From Apostichopus californicus (lineage: Eukaryota; Echinodermata; Holothuroidea; Aspidochirotida; Stichopodidae): DNA of 24,407 bases. Under the pieces are notes generated by a model. The model did no database searches. It saw nothing but the letters and a program-made list of their open reading frames with translations, and was not told where the DNA came from. The stretch lies in NCBI GenBank assembly GCA_020650975.1, contig JAIPMN010000598.1, forward strand, positions 1 through 24,407. Reading direction: 5' to 3'. This document shows positions 1-10,179 of this stretch, one piece after another; the first letter of the stretch is position 1; every line of letters begins with the position of its first letter. Both the position numbers and the translations under genes were made by a program.

Positions 1-48
1 AGCCGAAAAGCAGCAGGAGAACAACTTTTTTGATATGTTTTATTTTAT

Positions 49-409
49 TAGTGGCGTAGGAAGGTACTTTTGAGTGGGGGGCTGAAGACTGATGGCCGGC
101 CTGGGGGAGAGGTCTCTTTTGATTTTTTTTGCATTTCCAGGTGGCCTCAGATGCAATTTGGTGCAATATAGCACACTTCAACACCCATGCACTCCATTTT
201 GTAAATAATTTTGCATTTTCTCCTGGCCTTAGATGCAATTTGGTGCTCCAAATTAGATTTTTTTTCTCATTTGGAAATGAAAAAGGGGTTTTCTGACTTG
301 CGGAGCGGGGGGGGGGGGGCGAATGATACTTCCGCCCCACCATATTTTTCACTGGGGGGCTGGCGCCCCACCCCCAGCCGCCCCCCAGCCCCCGGTTCCT
401 ACGCCCTTG
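49..409. mobile_element. hAT-like non-autonomous element (MITE) with 8-bp target duplication
   Basis: The left end reads TAGTGGCGTAGGAAGG and the right end, reversed, CAAGGGCGTAGGAACC; the two share GGCGTAGGAA. Flanks are TATTTTAT (41-48) and TATTTTAG (410-417), an 8-bp target duplication with one mismatch, which is the hAT signature length. The CAGTGGCGTAG-like terminus is also typical of hAT-derived MITEs. The 361-bp body has no coding capacity. It contains two diverged direct copies, about 82 bp apart, of a block with the core GATGCAATTTGGTGC, and G-run-rich ends. Superfamily assignment rests on terminus style and duplication length. Confidence 0.72.
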
Positions 410-417
410 TATTTTAG

Positions 418-1226
418 GATCTGGCTTCTTTCTGTTTGGATGTTGAAAGGCATGAATGGAGGTACATGTGGTGAAAAAATTGGGTGAATTGAGGCAATTT
501 TAGAACACTTTAGCCAGCCCAGGAGCAGCGTACGAAAATTGTTTACTACTGAGTATAGAGGTTTGTTTACAAGTGACGAAAACTTCGGGCTCACATAGCA
601 AACTATTTTCACGGTCATGATACGGAAAATTGATGTTGCCATGAAAGGCCAACTTGTAAGCTATCTAGTGATGGGTAGCGTTTAGCTAGTGAGAACTTCC
701 ATCTAGAGTAGACCATATTACTTGTGTGATTTAGTGTGTAAGTCAATGGGACATTTAATGGGCGTATGCTACCATCAGCTTTCGTTACAGCTCGAGGTAT
801 TGCGCAGTTGCAACGCTAGTAGTACTACTACTGCAATATACATGATAGCAATGGGGAGATTGTTTTGTTCAATTCTACCAGAAATCCCGCAAAGACCAAC
901 TGACAATCACGGTAAAAAATGAATATGTAGTAGGAAAAAGACTCTATATTGACATGTTTGAATCATGGTTTCTTGCCATCTAAACGCAAATTACGCCATA
1001 TTCCCTGCAATATTGGAAAAGATTCATCAGAAAAGGTCTATCTATGAGTCTAATGGCATCAGTAGCAATGGACCAAATAAATCCAACATTGTCTGTTTCT
1101 TACAACAACCTATCCTTCTTCAAAAAAAAATGAGTACGGCATATAACAGTCAGAAGGAGGGAACATTTGGGGGAAATGTCTCCCATATTTAAGAACACAT
1201 ATATTGGCTTAAATGATATTGGTGAA
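418..1226. other. flanking DNA, nothing recognised
   Basis: This AT-rich stretch between two inverted-repeat elements has short open frames without recognisable domains, splice context or codon bias. I see no RNA gene or repeat structure in it. Confidence 0.5.
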
Positions 1227-2182
1227 CACTGGCGGATCCAGGGCCTTTGTTTGGGAGGGGCCAAAGTGGCATTAGAGTGATATGGGGAGGGGTCTAAGGG
1301 GAGGGGGTACCCCCTCCCCTTTTGAAAATTTTCTATTGCTGAATGCCCTAAGATGCAATTTGGTGCGACAAAAGTGTACAATGGTGATGTTAATTTACTT
1401 CTAAAAAAAATGTTTCCCAGGTGTAATTTTCTAAAATATTTATGAAACAAAGTTGGGATCATCTCTCTCAAGAAATTTTATTTCTCATAGGTTATAAATT
1501 TCTTACAACCAGCCTGTAACTGCAAAATGGTGTTAAACTGTAAATCCTCTTGCTCATACATTTACATAGCTCCCAACTCTTGAGAAGGCAAATGCTGGTC
1601 CATGCCACGAATCGCCGTCCTGGAATCCTGGTGATGCCTACATGTAAAATGGTGGCACTTAGAAAGGCTTTTGTCACCCAAAATTTTCTGAGAAATATGC
1701 ATTTTTTCGTGTGTAACATCAATAAATTGAATAGTAGGTGATAATTCATTCTTTCCCGTGGCATGAAAATGTTCGCTGTTCGCCCCAATGAAAAGAAATA
1801 TAGGCTAATTTGAGGTTCAAATGATGCTGTAAAGGAGGTTTTATACAATATTATGCTAAATGCTAAAGAAATGATGGTTGCTAAGTCAAAATTTGATGCA
1901 ATTTTTTTTATGAATACTTGACAATTACAATGCGGTTTTACGGACGCTTGTGCGGGTCAGCGGGTTTGGGTGTTATAATGCGGGTCTAATTCCCGCGAAT
2001 TGCAGGTCAGTTGGGAGCTCTGCATTTAATTTTAAACTAGAAAACGAAAAGGTTTAGACTAGTCTACCACTGCTATTCCTCTCGATTTTTTTAATTTCCA
2101 ATCATATGATTTTGCGGATGTTCGGAAACACTTTTTGGCTCACCTTTGGGGGGGCCCATGGCCCCCCTTGGATCCGCCAGTG
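1227..2182. mobile_element. inverted-repeat DNA element with CACTGGCGGATCCA ends (hAT-like)
   Basis: The left end is CACTGGCGGATCCAGGG (1227-1243). The right end, reversed, is CACTGGCGGATCCAAGGGG, so the 14-bp CACTGGCGGATCCA terminus is shared. Both ends continue into G/C runs; the right one forms GGGGGGCC-CAT-GGCCCCCC. The interior carries the same GATGCAATTTGGTGC core seen twice in the element at 49-409, so the two are probably related. The flanking octamers (TTGGTGAA left, GGACGACA right) do not match, so either the ends belong to two copies or one flank has been rearranged. No transposase frame is visible. Confidence 0.55.
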
Positions 2183-2270
2183 GGACGACATACATTAACC
2201 TTGGCGTGACTCGAACTGGGGGCCTTATGATTGGAAGGAACAGGCGTAAACCACTGAGCTAACACTCCTA
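2183..2270 (-). mobile_element. truncated tRNA-derived SINE head
   Basis: Minus-strand head with a perfect A box TAGCTCAGTGG (2261-2251) and a B box AGTTCGAGTCA (2217-2207). It aligns through the head with the longer copy at 18366-18779. The similarity stops at 2183, exactly where the adjacent inverted-repeat element ends, so the SINE body is missing. It is a Pol III promoter relic and not a functional tRNA: the T-arm lacks its 3' strand and the anticodon loop is irregular. Confidence 0.75.
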
Positions 2271-2325
2271 TATATGTATGATGTATGTATGATGTATGGA
2301 TGATGTTTGTATGTGTGTATGAAGA
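2268..2325. repeat. ATGTATG-type microsatellite
   Basis: Imperfect repeats of TGTATGA/TGTATG abut the 5' side of the truncated SINE head. The longer SINE copy instead has a similar TATG/TGTG tract at its tail. Confidence 0.75.
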
Positions 2326-2628
2326 CGAATTGCACAGGTGCTTCTTGGAATTAGATCTCCACATTCTAATTGAATTCATCTTATATTAAATATACAAAGC
2401 TGCAAATGCTGCAATTTCATTATAATTTTGTTAAAATTTGTTGACCCCGTTGATGGTGATCGAGTACTGTGAATTGAATACTGATTTGGCATATTTAGCC
2501 ACTTTGGAAGCATCAGTGGAAGATGAGATTAAACCAGACATGAAATCTTGGTTTCAACAAGAGAAATATCTCTGACATCCCTGATCAGACACACTTGGAA
2601 ACAAGCAATACAACAAACACACACCAGG

Positions 2629-2634
2629 TTTATT
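2629..2634 (-). promoter_or_regulatory. candidate polyadenylation hexamer AATAAA (distal)
   Basis: A second minus-strand AATAAA lies about 50 nt beyond the first, just past the hairpin at 2676-2638. Either or both could specify the gene's 3' end. Confidence 0.3.
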
Positions 2635-2637
2635 TAA

Positions 2638-2676
2638 ACTGTTAAGCAAGGAGATGGAATCATCTCCTTAAACAGT
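2638..2676. repeat. hairpin-forming inverted repeat
   Basis: The left arm 2638-2656 (ACTGTTAAGCAAGGAGATG) pairs with the right arm 2661-2676 (CATCTCCTTAAACAGT), with a 4-nt loop and a small bulge. The inner 9 bp are perfect. It sits between the two candidate minus-strand poly(A) hexamers, so in the transcript it would fold in the cleavage zone. Confidence 0.7.
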
Positions 2677-2684
2677 AAATGTTA

Positions 2685-2690
2685 TTTATT
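2685..2690 (-). promoter_or_regulatory. candidate polyadenylation hexamer AATAAA (proximal)
   Basis: The plus strand reads TTTATT, giving AATAAA on the minus strand about 1 kb beyond the FAM221B stop. No earlier canonical hexamer was noticed between it and the stop. A hairpin-forming inverted repeat starts 8 nt downstream. Confidence 0.4.
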
Positions 2691-3712
2691 GCTTCGGTTC
2701 AAAAAAGGAAAGATGGAGTATGCCATAAGTTTCGATGATTTCATTACACTAGACTTAAGCTTGTTGTTTTGCATAGGTTCAAGAAGAAACTGCTCTGTCC
2801 TACTTATATATTGAAAGAATAGCTTGCAAGGATGGTGTTTCTACAACACCCTTAGAATTGTAAAGTCTAACCTAAACATGAATAAGTGCTGTGTGCTTTT
2901 TGTATATACACTATATATGTGACATTGCAAAAAATAAACTCATATGCAGTCAAACAACTCCTGTCTGTCCTGCTTTGTTGTCAAGATATTGATCTTTCAT
3001 CCTAACAGGACATGACCTCCAGACACAACAAACAATAGTCATCTCAATCCTTGTATAGTGCACTGAGGTTGCTTAAGGATGGCCTCTGCGGGACTGAGAG
3101 GAAATTCAAAATCAAGTCATTTTGGAAGGGGTAAAATTAGTTGGCCTCCCACCCAGAATACCATTCATAACCTTCCCAGATTTCCTTTGGCAGTGGTACA
3201 TCCTGAAACAGATGAACATCTGAGGGGTAATCTTAGCCAGGGAGAATGTGGGCAATCCCTGGTGGAGAGGGGTATCCCTCCCGAGGGTTATTTTAGGAGG
3301 GGGGGAGTTGTAGAGAAGTTATGGTTATCCTACTACTTTCTTCCATTCTGCTGTTGCCAGCAGCATTTACAAAATATCACAAAATTGTTATCCTCGTGAT
3401 AAACAATGCTATGATAATGTAGTTGCACTTCATATGTGGTGAGTATAAACCTTTCTGTCAGTACAAGAAAACAATTATATTTGTAGAGGTCATGATATCA
3501 TACTAAGTGCCTTCAAACTCCACAGTGAATACCAGAACTCTATTGTTATTCAAGGTCTAAATTGTAAAATTCTCTATGCACTGTTACATTTGTTGTTCTA
3601 ATGCCCAATACCATAATGAATCACTAAGCTTGTTGGCTTTCCATTTGAAAGCCCTGCGGCCATATGATGTAATGTCACATAGTAACTCTGTAGTTAAAAT
3701 CCAGTACTAACA

Positions 3713-3906
3713 TCAATTCCAGACAGGTTTGAGTCCATTCTGTTTGGGCATCCTGACAGGTGTATCTTGAGTGATGGCTCTTCCCTGTGGTATGGGCCCT
3801 CGTCCATTGGTTATGGCCTTGTACATAGGACCTGGCTCTGTCTCATCGCCTGTTAGAACCATGTTTCTTAGATTTGGCATTTCCTCAAATGGTAGGTAGG
3901 CTTCTC
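3713..3906 (-). CDS. FAM221B: FAM221B terminal coding exon: GEAYLPFEEMP..NMVLTG
   Basis: The acceptor is TGTTTGTGTTGTAG, after which GA completes a split glycine. The exon then encodes 63 residues, starting EAYLPFEEMPNLRNMVLTGD and ending NGLKPVWN before TGA at 3715-3713. The GEAYLPFxEMPxLRNxVLTG segment is a known FAM221B C-terminal signature in animals that retain the long form; human FAM221B ends earlier and differently. The last 30 residues are Pro/Gly-rich and likely disordered. The frame continues open upstream of the acceptor for a few residues and includes a methionine, but that part is intronic. The true reading enters from the exon ending KKHGIPY-G. Confidence 0.95.
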
Positions 3907-4453
3907 CTACAACACAAACAGACACTGCTTAATAATTCTGAATTGGTCCACTGAGAAGGTCAATTTTTTACTATTTTCCTCAGATATCCTACTACACCAC
4001 AGGATATAATGAATAGCTCTTACTCTCTACTGTCTAGGGATAACTATGGCAATGACAACCTGCATGCAATTACACTGGAACAGTGAGAGAGTCAAGCAAG
4101 GTGCATCATTCAATAAATATTGCAAGAAGAACTACTAAAGAAGTATCATGGTAATTTAAGATAATATAAAATATGTACAGTATAATGTACTATACACTAA
4201 TAAAAGAGACTTCATTTGAATATATTGATAATTTTGTCAACCTGATTGCACTATTGTGATTTCATGAATGTAACCAGTAGAAGAATACCAAGTTTGTACT
4301 GAGAAAGCCCTAATACGACATTTCAAGAGCATTCCATATATTCCTCACAGACATGTAACATGTTAATAAATTCCCATTGGACTTGAACCTAGAGACTAAG
4401 AATATACTGTCTGTTCAGATCTTGTTATTATTTCAGACAGTTGCACTACTCAC
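3907..4453 (-). other. FAM221B intron, 547 bp
   Basis: Begins GTGAGTAGTG and ends TTTGTGTTGTAG in minus-strand orientation. AT-rich; no repeat, RNA gene or conserved element recognised. Confidence 0.85.
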
Positions 4454-4573
4454 CATAAGGTATTCCATGTTTCTTTCTTTCTTCCTCTATCTCAAATACA
4501 GTTTCATGTTTCTCCCAGTGCTGGTCACAGGCAGCGCAGAGAAAGTTGGATGTGAAAGCACTACAACCGCAGC
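4454..4573 (-). CDS. FAM221B: FAM221B exon: SNFLCAACDQHWEKHET motif
   Basis: This 120-nt exon has 39 whole codons between split glycines. It begins CGCSAFTSNFLCAACDQHW and continues through EKHETVFE and a charged run to KKHGIPY. The acceptor is a pyrimidine-rich tract ending AACTTCAG and the donor CCTTATG|GTGAGT. The SNFLCAACDxHWExHET block is the most conserved C-terminal motif of FAM221B and completes the Cys/His core with five cysteines and two histidines. Vertebrate forms usually have a second aromatic in HETFF; here the residues are HETVF, a conservative change. The 547-bp intron to the final exon is much shorter than the others. Confidence 0.95.
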
Positions 4574-6126
4574 CTGAAGTTCGATGAGAGAAAAAAGAAA
4601 ATTATGAGGTAAGTATTCTTTTTTACAGTTCTTGCCGTTAGTTTGCAGTAAACCTCATCAATATTCTCAAGTTTTATTCCAAAATTCAAATGGGAGATGA
4701 TGGGAAAGTAGCATCAAAGTTAAGATTTTTGACAACTCAGCTGACCTTAATGTCTCATTCCCAACATGGCCTTGAACACCTCTCAGCTTGTGATGTCACT
4801 GGGTGAAATGCTCCCAAATTATGACATTTGTAATTAAGTACAGGAGGAAAGTAGTTTTAGTAAATTATTTACCAACAGATGAATTTACATTCTATTATGA
4901 AGAACAAATTAATAGTTGAGCATGAGTCTTAATATTCTACTAGAGATGTAAGAACTGGAAAGCAAAAGGATTTATGATTCCTTGCCAACTTTCATATGCA
5001 GGGTTCCTTTTCTTCCAGAAAAGTACAAGAAACTGGATACAAGGGCAAGGACACTCCCAGTGATACCTTCACCAATTTAGAACCAGAGTACTAGCACTGC
5101 AGGGAAGGTTCCAATGTCAGTTTCATGGAAATTGTATGCTTAAGTTTACGGGGAAACTACTTACATACCCCTAAGATAGGAAAATTAGTTTGAAATATTA
5201 AGTCTTAAAATTATATACTCTGCTAGTAGACAACCTCAGTCTTTAAAATTATTAATGATGGAAATTTTCAACAGCTTTGATTGGTGTCATACCTGTTCGA
5301 GTGAGTGCTTCATCACAAAGATCTATAAGAAGACTATAAGTCATCTATTAACTATATTGGGTACAGTCACATTCAAATTTGTCCGCTGTACAACGGACAG
5401 GTTTTGCCGAATGATCCGTCAGGAGAATCATAGGCATCTAGGAATATCAATCCCCAAAATAAAGCATGTGTAAATTAATTATGAACCACAAACTAGTTTT
5501 CTTTGTAGTCTTCATAGGGATGGAGGATGAGCTTGTTGAAGGACTAATTAGATTTTGGCAAAAATTTTGGATAACAGGATATCAAAACCAGATGCATGCA
5601 TTGTAAAGAAACGAAATGTGATCTGAAAGTTGCTAGTTATAATGCGTATAAATGCTACAAACTATTTTGATCGATTTCTAAAGGTTTCACTTGCCTATCA
5701 TACCATAGTGTTTACCAAAGGCATATCAAAAAATTATCCTGCATGATGTATAAACATCTTCATGTAGGCAACTAGCATATATATATGATGTCCAGTCATG
5801 GAAAGATGTTGAACACCCTATTGTAGTTTCAAAATAGTATAAATGGGAAACAAAACCTAAACGCAATTATAAAAATGGAAATATTCTAGTCCAGTTACCA
5901 TTCCTGAGGCTCTTGTGTTTCATCAAACAAGATAACCCCTCCACCAATAGCTCTGCCTTCCTAGTTAAGAGCGAGAATAAAACTTAAGGTAAAAACAGCT
6001 GGCACATCCGGACAGCTACCAATCAGCAATGTAGATTTATCATGAGAAATAATGGTGCAAATTCCCATTGCTTAAACTTTCAGTAATGGATCTCAACAAA
6101 CTGCTTCACACATGGGCATCAATCTA

Positions 6127-6208
6127 TGGGTGGGGGGGGGGGGGTGGGGACATGTCCCGTTAACTATTTGAGATAGGGGGACACAATATCAAATGTCCCC
6201 CTACTTGT
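6127..6208. repeat. G-run and inverted GGGGGACA/TGTCCCCC repeat fragment
   Basis: A run of about 14 G is followed by GGGGACATGTCCCG, itself near-palindromic. About 30 bp further on, AGGGGGACA pairs with TGTCCCCCT. It resembles the G-rich subterminal parts of the inverted-repeat elements near the left edge, but no element ends could be placed. Confidence 0.5.
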
Positions 6209-7125
6209 GCACATTTGTAAACCACTTACCTATACTGGGTCATAATTTGTTACAATTCTTATATTCCTCTCAAAATTCTTAAAGATCACTATAGTTCATT
6301 CAGTGGACAGGAATTTTGTGATTTTGCGATACGTGTTCCATCTAACACACACAATATGCATGCATAGTGTCTGAGTGATAGGGCTTCAACACATTCCTAT
6401 GTATTCTGTTGTATAGCTATAGCGTGACAGAAAATGTTAAACCTGAAACTTTTTATATTTATTTTAAGGCTTATTTGGGTGGTAGAACTTTGATTTAGTA
6501 TGTGCAGTGAGCCTGCTGGCGAACAGGGTGCCAAGGTGTTGGCTCAATAAGGTGCGCTTGGGATCGTCTGGCACCGACCATCTGGATAGCTATTGACAAT
6601 ATGACCTGAATCACTGATCAGCTTCCATTGTAACAGGGCAACCAGCTAGAGCAGGTTATATTTAGACAGTGAAAATGTGCATTAACAACCGATCCTGCAT
6701 GATGGGGAGTAAATCTATTGACTGACGCCCCATCTGCCTTTCCCTATATTTAGAAACGCCTTTGAATGGCTCTCATCTGCTCCTGTTATTGAAACCAGTT
6801 AACGAACTTACAGAGAGCTGTGCACCAGCTGTATGGGCCCGAAATGTAGGGAAATTTACTTACTAGCTTTGGGATTGCATCACAATTAATCTTTTGTTTT
6901 CAAATTGCATCTATTAATCTGTAAATATTACAGAAAATCATCACAACCGTCTCATTGCAAATGCGAATAGATGTGGCTTGAGGGTCACAAAGCATGTTTT
7001 AGGGGATGGAAAAATGCTATTTCGGAGCCCTGTATGATCAGCTAATCAGAATTGGAGTATAGCTTTTTTTGGCCTACGGAACATCAGAAAATAATTCAGT
7101 GCATTTTATACACTAAGCTTAGGCT

Positions 7126-7211
7126 AAGCCTACCAGAACAGGATTTATAAACATCAGCCTTGGTGAAAAGCCTACCAGAACAGGATTTATAAACATCAGC
7201 CTTGGTGAAAA
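7126..7211. repeat. 42-bp tandem duplication (2 copies)
   Basis: Two essentially identical adjacent 42-bp copies at 7126-7167 and 7168-7209 contain CCTACCAGAACAGGATTTAT and AAACATCAGCCTTGG. Because 42 is a multiple of 3 it yields a 14-residue repeat in a minus-strand open frame; there is no sign that frame is a gene. The near-identity implies a recent duplication. Confidence 0.95.
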
Positions 7212-7239
7212 TTCTAATTTATACATGTGCTTGATATGT

Positions 7240-8010
7240 ACTGCCCCCGTTTTTTTCGTTGAGATCATTTGGACTCGACATGTCAAATTGTGAAAACTTT
7301 GTAAATAAGATGTCTCAAAAAGGTAAGCTTGGACAGATCTCATATTTAATATGTATATGAACCGCATTGAGTACAAGAAGCCTATAGGTTTTCTAGGATT
7401 TCAAAGGTCATTTGGGAACATCAGAGGTTAAATTGTGCAAACCTTGTAAACATGATATCTCAATATTGGAAGCTTGGACAGATCTCATACTTGGTTGAAG
7501 GTGTGTAACATTGAGCAAAAGAAGCCTATTGATTTTGGTGGAGGTCAAAGGTCATTGGGGCCAACATGTCAAATTGTGTAAGCCTTGTTAACATGATATT
7601 GCAAGATCTTGGACAGAACTCATATTTGGTTTGTAGATGTACCATATCAAATTTAAGGAGCCTATTATTGCTTTTTGGTGGAGGTCAAAGGTCATTTGAA
7701 GTCAACAAATGTCAAATATTTACTTCACTCCCCTTTTACCTGTCTCTCTACACTAACGCACCTTCCTACACATAATATTGCAAGGGAATCTTAGACAGAT
7801 TGCATATTTGGTATGTAATTGTACCACATTGAGTACAAAAAGCCTAATGTGTAGGTGGAGGTCAATGGTCGTTGAGTTCACCAGGGGTCAAATTATACAA
7901 TATTTCAACAAGGACGGATGTCATATTTAGTATGTTGATGTAGCTATCACATTAAGTACAAGAAGCCTGTTGTTGGGGTCAATGGTCATTTCAGGACAGC
8001 CTGTGTCATT
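7240..8010 (-). repeat. degenerate ~115-150 bp tandem repeats with AGGTCA direct repeats
   Basis: Five to six diverged units share, in order: CAAATTGTG..CTTTGTAAA, a CATGATATCTCAA-like block, CTTGGACAGATCTCATA, TTGAGTACAAGAAGCCTAT and GGAGGTCAAAGGTCATTTG. Perfect AGGTCA-A-AGGTCA motifs occur at 7542-7554 and 7682-7694, with degenerate versions near 7395, 7857 and 7975. The units are the opposite orientation of the TGACC family found elsewhere in the window, which is why strand is given as minus. The family appears noncoding. Confidence 0.8.
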
Positions 8011-8200
8011 GTGAATTTATTGTTTGCCACATCACACTGCTTTTCACTGTATTAATAAGATCAAGTATGTTGTACACCCTCACTATACATTATGTCAACT
8101 GAAGGATGTAAACTGCTCATGTTACATTATCGAAACATGATTGAGGCCCCAGGATTGACGCCCCAGGCTTCACAGCAGAGAGCTGCCATGGTGAAGGATT

Positions 8201-9697
8201 GATAACAATTATCAAGAGCAATGAAAAGATAAAGGATGATGAAGATTGATAACAATTATCAAGAGCAATGAAAAGATATAGGATGATGAAGATTGATAAC
8301 AATTATCAAGAGCAATGTAAAGATAAAGGATGATGTAGATTGATAACAATTATCAAGAGCAATGAAAAGATAAAGGATGATGAAGAATGATAACAATTAT
8401 CAAGAGCAATGTAAAGATAAAGGATGATGAAGTTTGATAACAATTATCAAGAGCAATGTAAAGATATAGGATGATGAAGATTGATAACAATTATCAAGAG
8501 CAATGTAAAGATAAAGGATGATGTAGATTGATAACAATTATCAAGAGCAATGAAAAGATATAGGATGATGAAGAATGATAACAATTATCAAGAGCAATGA
8601 AAAGATATAGGATGATGAAGAATGATAACAATTATCAAGAGCAATGAAAAGATAAAGGATGATGAAGAATGATAACAATTATCAAGAGCAATGTAAAGAT
8701 AAAGGATGATGAAGTTTGATAACAATTATCAAGAGCAATGTAAAGATAAAGGATGATGAAGAATGATAACAATTATCAAGAGCAATGTAAAGATAAAGGA
8801 TGATGAAGTTTGATAACAATTATCAAGAGCAATGAAAAGATAAAGGATGATGAAGAATGATAACAATTATCAAGAGCAATGTAAAGATATAGGATGATGA
8901 AGAATGATAACAATTATCAAGAGCAATGTAAAGATAAAGGATGATGAAGATTGATAACAATTATCAAGAGCAATTTAAAGATAAAGGATGATGAAGATTG
9001 ATAACAATTATCAAGAGCAATGAAAAGATAAAGGATGATGAAGATTGATAACAATTATCAAGAGCAATTTAAAGATAAAGGATGATGAAGATTGATAACA
9101 ATTATCAAGAACAGTAAGAAGATAAAGGATGATGAAGAATGATAACAATTATCAAGAACAGTAAGAAGATAAAGGATGATGAAGAATGATAACAATTATC
9201 AAGAGCAATGTAAAGATAAAGGATGATGAAGATTGAAAACAATTATCAAGAGCAATGTAAAGATAAAGGATGATGAAGATTGATAACAATTATCGAGAGC
9301 AATGTAAAGATATAGGATGATGAAGATTGATAACAATTATCAAGAGCAATGAAAAGATAAAGGATGATGAAGAATGATAACAATTATCAAGAGCAATGTA
9401 AAGATAAAGGATGATGAAGATTGATAACAATTATCAAGAGCAATGTAAAGATATAGGATGATGAAGATTGAAAACAATTATCAAGAGCAATGAAAAGATA
9501 AAGGATGATGAAGATTGATAACAATTATCAAGAGCAATGAAAAGATAAAGGATGATGAAGATTGATAACAATTATCAAGAGCAATTTAAAGATAAAGGAT
9601 GATGAAGATTGATAACAATTATCAAGAACAGTAAGAAGATAAAGGATGATGAAGAATGATAACAATTATCAAGAGCAATAAGAAGAGCGATGCTTGC
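8201..9697. repeat. 47-bp minisatellite, 31 full copies plus a partial
   Basis: The unit begins GATAACAATTATCAAGAGCA and has a near-constant GATAAAGGATGATGAAG half. Units start at 8201, 8248, 8295 and so on at exactly 47-bp steps to 9658, with no indel. Variation is confined to a few positions: GA/GT/TT after CAA, A or T in GATAWAGG, and the last three bases ATT/AAT/TTT; three units near 9094, 9141 and 9611 carry an AACAGTAAG variant. Each unit contains the inverted repeat TTGATAA-CAA-TTATCAA where the preceding unit ends in TT. The last partial copy decays after about 9680. 47 is not a multiple of 3, so the array is not coding. Confidence 0.98.
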
Positions 9698-10179
9698 ACA
9701 AGAGGCTAGCAATTAAGGGAGTTGGCCATATACACACACAATCAATTGCCAGATGCTAGAGTGAGGTAAATACGGTAATGCATAAAAGTATATGAGGTGA
9801 GGGAGTACGTGCTGTGAATTTGATAATACCTCATCTGTTATAATAAAATGCATCCTTTTCCAATGTTTGTTATCAACAATGTCAACAATTTTCAGCAAGC
9901 AAATCAGCTCTGCTGCCAACCACCCTTTAATAATTCTAAGAGTTACATGACATTGTTCATTCACTGAGAACTATATTCATAACTTACTGCCAAAACCAGA
10001 GCCATTGAGTATAAATCACAGAATGAGGCTAATTTTGGACCATGTGAGATAACCTGTGGATCCCTGAGCCAAGTTTTAGGTAACTTGTTGACCCAAGGAA
10101 TCTCACTGTGTAAAAACTGATAAGGGCCACTTGAGTGTGTTTAAATCACCCAACACAAGAGTATCAACTCTTTAGACAG

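Larger units (their letters stand above)
2629..3712 (-). other. probable 3' UTR of FAM221B
   Basis: The region downstream of the FAM221B stop codon contains no further recognisable coding exon on the minus strand. The first clear AATAAA hexamer downstream of the stop is at 2690-2685, with another at 2634-2629, so a 3' UTR of roughly 1.0-1.1 kb is inferred. At 3079-3399 an open plus-strand frame overlaps G-rich imperfect repeats (GGGTATCCCT and AGGGTTATTTTAGGAGG-like). It has no recognisable protein domain, so I treat it as a chance frame. There is no transcript evidence; extent is inferred from hexamers only. Confidence 0.45.

Noticed and set aside
3079-3399. 106-codon plus-strand open frame
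   Set aside because: No domain, splice context or codon bias; it covers G-rich imperfect repeats and lies antisense in the probable 3' UTR.
5899-5960. Exon-like segment on the minus strand reading GRAIGGGVILFDETQEPQEW between AG and GT
   Set aside because: Its open frame enters in phase 0 and leaves in phase 2, while the flanking FAM221B exons join in phase 1. In the phase-1 frame it hits a stop, and it matches nothing in the family.
7119-7376. Minus-strand open frame with a 14-residue protein repeat
   Set aside because: The protein repeat is only the translation of the 42-bp noncoding duplication.
8201-9697. CRISPR-like array of palindromic repeats
   Set aside because: The whole 47-bp period repeats with no unique spacers, and the context is a eukaryotic intron; it is a minisatellite.
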